Shown here in pieces: positions 6,611 to 8,759 of a DNA stretch of 8,759 bases. The notes beneath the pieces are model-generated. The model saw only the letters and a list, made by a program, of their open reading frames with translations, had not been told where the DNA came from and ran no database searches. Position numbers and translations under genes: made by a program. Numbering within the stretch: position 1 is the stretch's first letter; each line of letters starts with the position of its first letter. Origin of the DNA: JBBIJH01 sp037446075 (GTDB lineage Bacteria; Bacteroidota; Ignavibacteria; UBA10030; JAHEZR01); assembly GCA_037446075.1 (NCBI GenBank), contig JBBIJH010000115.1, forward strand, positions 1 to 8,759, given 5' to 3'.

Positions 6611-7171
6611 ATGACTCACGAGGTTTTGTTTGCTGGATTTGGCGGTCAGGGCGTCCTCTCCATGGGGATGACCCTCGCGTATGCTGGAATGATTGAGGGA
6701 AAGGAAATTTCCTGGATGCCATCCTACGGCCCCGAGATGCGCGGAGGAACAGCGAACTGCATCGTCATTCTCTCCGACCGCAAGATCAGTTCCCCCATTC
6801 TGACAAGGTTCGATACTGTTGTTGCTCTGAATCAGCCTTCACTGGACAAGTTTGAGAAAGCAGTGAAGCCGGGGGGACTTCTCATCTATGACAGTACGAA
6901 CACGGGCCGGCACCCGACTCGAACAGACATCACTGTATGTCCTGTGCCGGCAAGTCAAGGAGCGGTTGAGATGAAGAACACGAAGGTAATGAACATGATC
7001 GCCCTTGGAGCCTTTCTCGCGCTGCGGCCGCTCGTCCTGCCGGAAAGTGTGCTGAAAGGCCTTCGGAATGTTCTGCCGGAGCGACATCACCATCTGATAC
7101 CGTTAAACCACCAGGCGCTTGAGCGTGGGAGGGAGTTTGCAAAGGAGTTTGCTGAGAAAGTTCCACAATAA
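6611..7171 (+). CDS. 2-oxoacid:ferredoxin oxidoreductase, gamma subunit
   Basis: The gamma subunit of the oxidoreductase has 186 residues, close to the usual length for this family, and works in complex with the beta subunit and an alpha subunit not seen here. The N-terminal GFGGQG (residues 9-14) and the segment SYGPEMRGGTANC (38-50) are family hallmarks; the middle (VVALNQPSLDKFEKAVKPGG) and the helical C-terminus also fit. The ATG at 6611 is kept because the family starts a few residues before GFGGQG. No ribosome binding site precedes it: the 8 bases between the heptamer array and the ATG are pyrimidine-rich and end CCCC. The nearest GGAGA is more than 40 bases away. Initiation may therefore depend on coupling or on a non-canonical mechanism. 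Confidence 0.93.
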   Translation: MTHEVLFAGFGGQGVLSMGMTLAYAGMIEGKEISWMPSYGPEMRGGTANCIVILSDRKISSPILTRFDTVVALNQPSLDKFEKAVKPGGLLIYDSTNTGRHPTRTDITVCPVPASQGAVEMKNTKVMNMIALGAFLALRPLVLPESVLKGLRNVLPERHHHLIPLNHQALERGREFAKEFAEKVPQ

Positions 7172-7202
7172 GTTTTCATTTCCGCCTTTAAGGAGACCTC
7201 TT

Positions 7203-7460
7203 ATGGATCTGAACTGCCAGAAAACTTGCGACGGGAAGTGCGAGGTGCTCGAAAACATCTACCGGCAGGAGACCGAATCACTTCACCGCTACGAGAAGCT
7301 GATCGAGATGTGCGAGTATCCTGAGATACGGAAGTTCCTTGTCGATCTACTGAAGACGAAGCAGGCCGTTCATGCTCGGGTCGGAGCGAAGATCAATGAG
7401 CTGAAGGTTCAATCGGACACTGCTCATCAAATCATCGACAGCTTCGAAGGCGTTCCTTAG
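7203..7460 (+). CDS. Unrecognised 85-residue helical protein with Cys-rich N-terminus
   Basis: I cannot place this protein in a family. It has 85 residues, with an N-terminal cluster C5-X3-C9-X3-C13 and one more Cys at C37. The rest should be an alpha-helical hairpin: a first helix around residues 14-37 (ENIYRQETESLHRYEKLIEMC) and a second around 40-68. The pattern ESLHRYEKL with H57 in KQAVHARV recalls ferritin-like or rubrerythrin-like helices, but the E-X2-H metal motif is missing, so this is only a resemblance. A small metal- or Fe-S-binding partner is possible. The ATG at 7203 has AGGAGA at 7191-7196 (6 bases away), which is why the in-frame ATG at 7119, inside the gamma gene, is not used. 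It begins 31 bases after the gamma gene and may belong to its operon. Confidence 0.75.
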   Translation: MDLNCQKTCDGKCEVLENIYRQETESLHRYEKLIEMCEYPEIRKFLVDLLKTKQAVHARVGAKINELKVQSDTAHQIIDSFEGVP

Positions 7461-7497
7461 GAAAACATCTAGTAGTCTCGAGAGAGAAAGGTTTTCC
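7460..7497. other. Inverted repeat ggaaaac/gttttcc in the gap before the radical SAM gene
   Basis: A 7-base arm at 7460-7466 pairs with 7491-7497 around a 24-base loop that holds an 8-base palindrome (tctcgaga, 7476-7483). The stem is short and has no clean T run after it, so it is at best a weak terminator or attenuator. The rest of the 91-base gap shows no convincing promoter. Confidence 0.25.
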
Positions 7498-7535
7498 AGT
7501 TTCTGGTCTAGGCATGTACGAGTTCTCCCAAAGGA

Positions 7536-7542
7536 AAGGAGG
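7536..7542 (+). promoter_or_regulatory. Ribosome binding site of the radical SAM gene
   Basis: AAGGAGG, a near-perfect Shine-Dalgarno sequence, lies 9 bases before the ATG at 7552 and fixes that start. It is the strongest such site in the window after that of the oxidoreductase beta gene. Confidence 0.7.
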
Positions 7543-7551
7543 CCATCTGCC

Positions 7552-8759
7552 ATGGCGCCCGAAACGCTGGTTCAGCGTCGTGGGGGCCCAAGTTTAGAGT
7601 GGGAAAGCCCCGAGGGAATTGACCATCGGACACTGTACCGCCTGCCGTGGACCCTGCCCGATAATGCTATCTCATGGCTCGAACCGACTTCTCAATGCAA
7701 TCTTGCCTGCGATGGCTGCTACCGGGAGAACGTGCGGAATAGCCACAAACCTCTGGAACAGATCAAGAGAGAGCTTGAGGTTTTTAAGAGGCTCCGGCGA
7801 TCGGACAGCATCTCGATTGCTGGCGGTGATCCGCTTCTTCACCCGCAGATCGTGGAGATCGTGCGTCTCATCGCTCACGATGGATTGAAACCAGTGATTA
7901 ACACAAACGGTCTGGCCCTGACGAAAGAACTCCTACGTGAGTTGAAGAAAGCTGGGGTCACGGGCTTCACTTTTCATATTGATAGCAAGCAAGGGCGGCC
8001 GCATTGGAAGGACAAGAATGAGATTGAACTGAACGAACTACGATTGCAGTACGCTGAGATGCTTGCTGAAGTGGGAGAGATTTCCTGTGCTTTCAACTCG
8101 ACTGTTTATGAGGATACTCTCCAGTATGTTCCAGACATTGTCGAGTGGGCAGAGAAGCACATTGACATCGTCCACATTATTGTTTTCATCGCGTTTCGAG
8201 CTGGAATTCCCGACTTGCCGTTCGATTGGTTTGCAGGAGGGAAAAAAATCGAAATGTCCCCCCTGCCATATGTAACGGGGGAGAATCGCTATATCGGCCT
8301 TCTCTCCACGGACGTCGTGGCAACGATCAGGAAACGTTTCCCGGATTTTCAGCCGTGCGCGTACCTCAACGGCACGGAGAAGCCCGACTCCTTCAAGTGG
8401 CTTCTGACTGGACGGGTTGGCAGGAACGGAAAGATCTATGGGTACGTGGGGCCGAAATTCATGGAAGTGATGCAGACCTGGCACCACTTGCGCAAAGGGC
8501 GATACCTCGCGTATGCGAAGCCGTCTCTTCTGCACAAAGGGAGAATGATGATGCTTCTGTCTCCACTCGATTATGGAATGAGAGCCATTGCTCGAAGCTA
8601 TGTTAGCGAGGTACTCCGGAATCCGGTCGATCTCTTTCATCGGCTGCATTTTCAGTCGATCATGATCATCCAGCCCGTCGATTTCCTCCCCGATGGCTCT
8701 CAAAACATGTGTGATGGGTGTCCGGACATTACGGTGATGGATAATCGTCTTGCCTGGTC
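7552..8759 (+). CDS. Radical SAM protein, C-terminus cut by window end
   Basis: An open frame begins at ATG 7552 and stays open to the window end, giving 402 residues without a stop. The radical SAM cluster motif is C49-X3-C53-X2-C56 followed by Tyr (CNLACDGCY), which holds the [4Fe-4S] that cleaves S-adenosylmethionine. The SAM-binding GGDPLLHP follows near residue 88, a variant of the usual GGEPL. A barrel-like middle region includes INTNGLAL and FTFHIDS. Further Cys residues are C179 and C269. Near the cut, C387-X2-C390 (MCDGCPDITVMDNRL) could start an auxiliary Fe-S site, as in SPASM-type enzymes, but the rest is missing. The N-terminal ~40 residues (EWESPEGIDHRTLYRLPW) precede the core. 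The reaction is not deducible. It follows the 85-residue Cys protein after 91 bases, in the same direction, but may have its own control. Confidence 0.92.
   Translation, partial: MAPETLVQRRGGPSLEWESPEGIDHRTLYRLPWTLPDNAISWLEPTSQCNLACDGCYRENVRNSHKPLEQIKRELEVFKRLRRSDSISIAGGDPLLHPQIVEIVRLIAHDGLKPVINTNGLALTKELLRELKKAGVTGFTFHIDSKQGRPHWKDKNEIELNELRLQYAEMLAEVGEISCAFNSTVYEDTLQYVPDIVEWAEKHIDIVHIIVFIAFRAGIPDLPFDWFAGGKKIEMSPLPYVTGENRYIGLLSTDVVATIRKRFPDFQPCAYLNGTEKPDSFKWLLTGRVGRNGKIYGYVGPKFMEVMQTWHHLRKGRYLAYAKPSLLHKGRMMMLLSPLDYGMRAIARSYVSEVLRNPVDLFHRLHFQSIMIIQPVDFLPDGSQNMCDGCPDITVMDNRLAW

Noticed and set aside
8226..8606. 126-residue open frame on the + strand
   Set aside because: It is in another frame within the radical SAM gene, has no ribosome binding site and shows no recognisable domain.
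8038..8703. 221-residue open frame on the - strand
   Set aside because: The + strand radical SAM frame stays open across the whole interval with family motifs on both sides, so this is an antisense shadow.

Overview
The window looks like one chromosomal stretch from an anaerobic or microaerophilic bacterium with a Gram-negative envelope. Envelope type follows from the RND efflux genes and the signal peptide of a periplasmic protein. An anaerobic tendency follows from the ferredoxin-dependent 2-oxoacid oxidoreductase genes, the radical SAM protein and the hemerythrin-like protein. A PG0541-type gene directly behind the RND pump would fit the Bacteroidota/Chlorobiota-Ignavibacteria side of the tree, but this is inference from gene content. 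All genes I accept are on the + strand, and gaps are short enough (overlap to 91 bases) that most could be co-transcribed.

Layout. 1-548 is the C-terminal part of an RND membrane fusion protein. 588-3767 is a complete RND inner-membrane transporter with a TTG start. 3785-4084 is a small PG0541-like transporter-associated protein. 4081-4419 is a small cupin that overlaps it by 4 bases. 4443-5075 is an exported DUF6448-type protein whose predicted mature form starts with His-Cys-Asp. 5088-5531 is a hemerythrin-like protein. 5553-5756 encodes an unrecognised 67-residue charged protein. 5763-6551 and 6611-7171 are the beta (TPP/Fe-S) and gamma subunits of a 2-oxoacid:ferredoxin oxidoreductase. 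The gap between them holds four tandem heptamers just where a ribosome binding site would be expected. 7203-7460 encodes an unrecognised 85-residue Cys-containing helical protein. 7552 to the window end is an incomplete radical SAM protein with a second CX2C motif near the cut-off.

How the genes may fit together. The first three genes form a transport module: adaptor, pump and a possible regulatory partner. The middle genes (cupin, DUF6448, hemerythrin) are small proteins of the kind that bind metal or oxygen. The downstream part is low-potential redox biochemistry. The oxidoreductase lacks an alpha subunit next to it; the position where alpha usually sits holds only the 67-residue gene. I see no tRNA, rRNA, CRISPR array, insertion sequence or convincing promoter. 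No stretch over 300 bases is without a gene.
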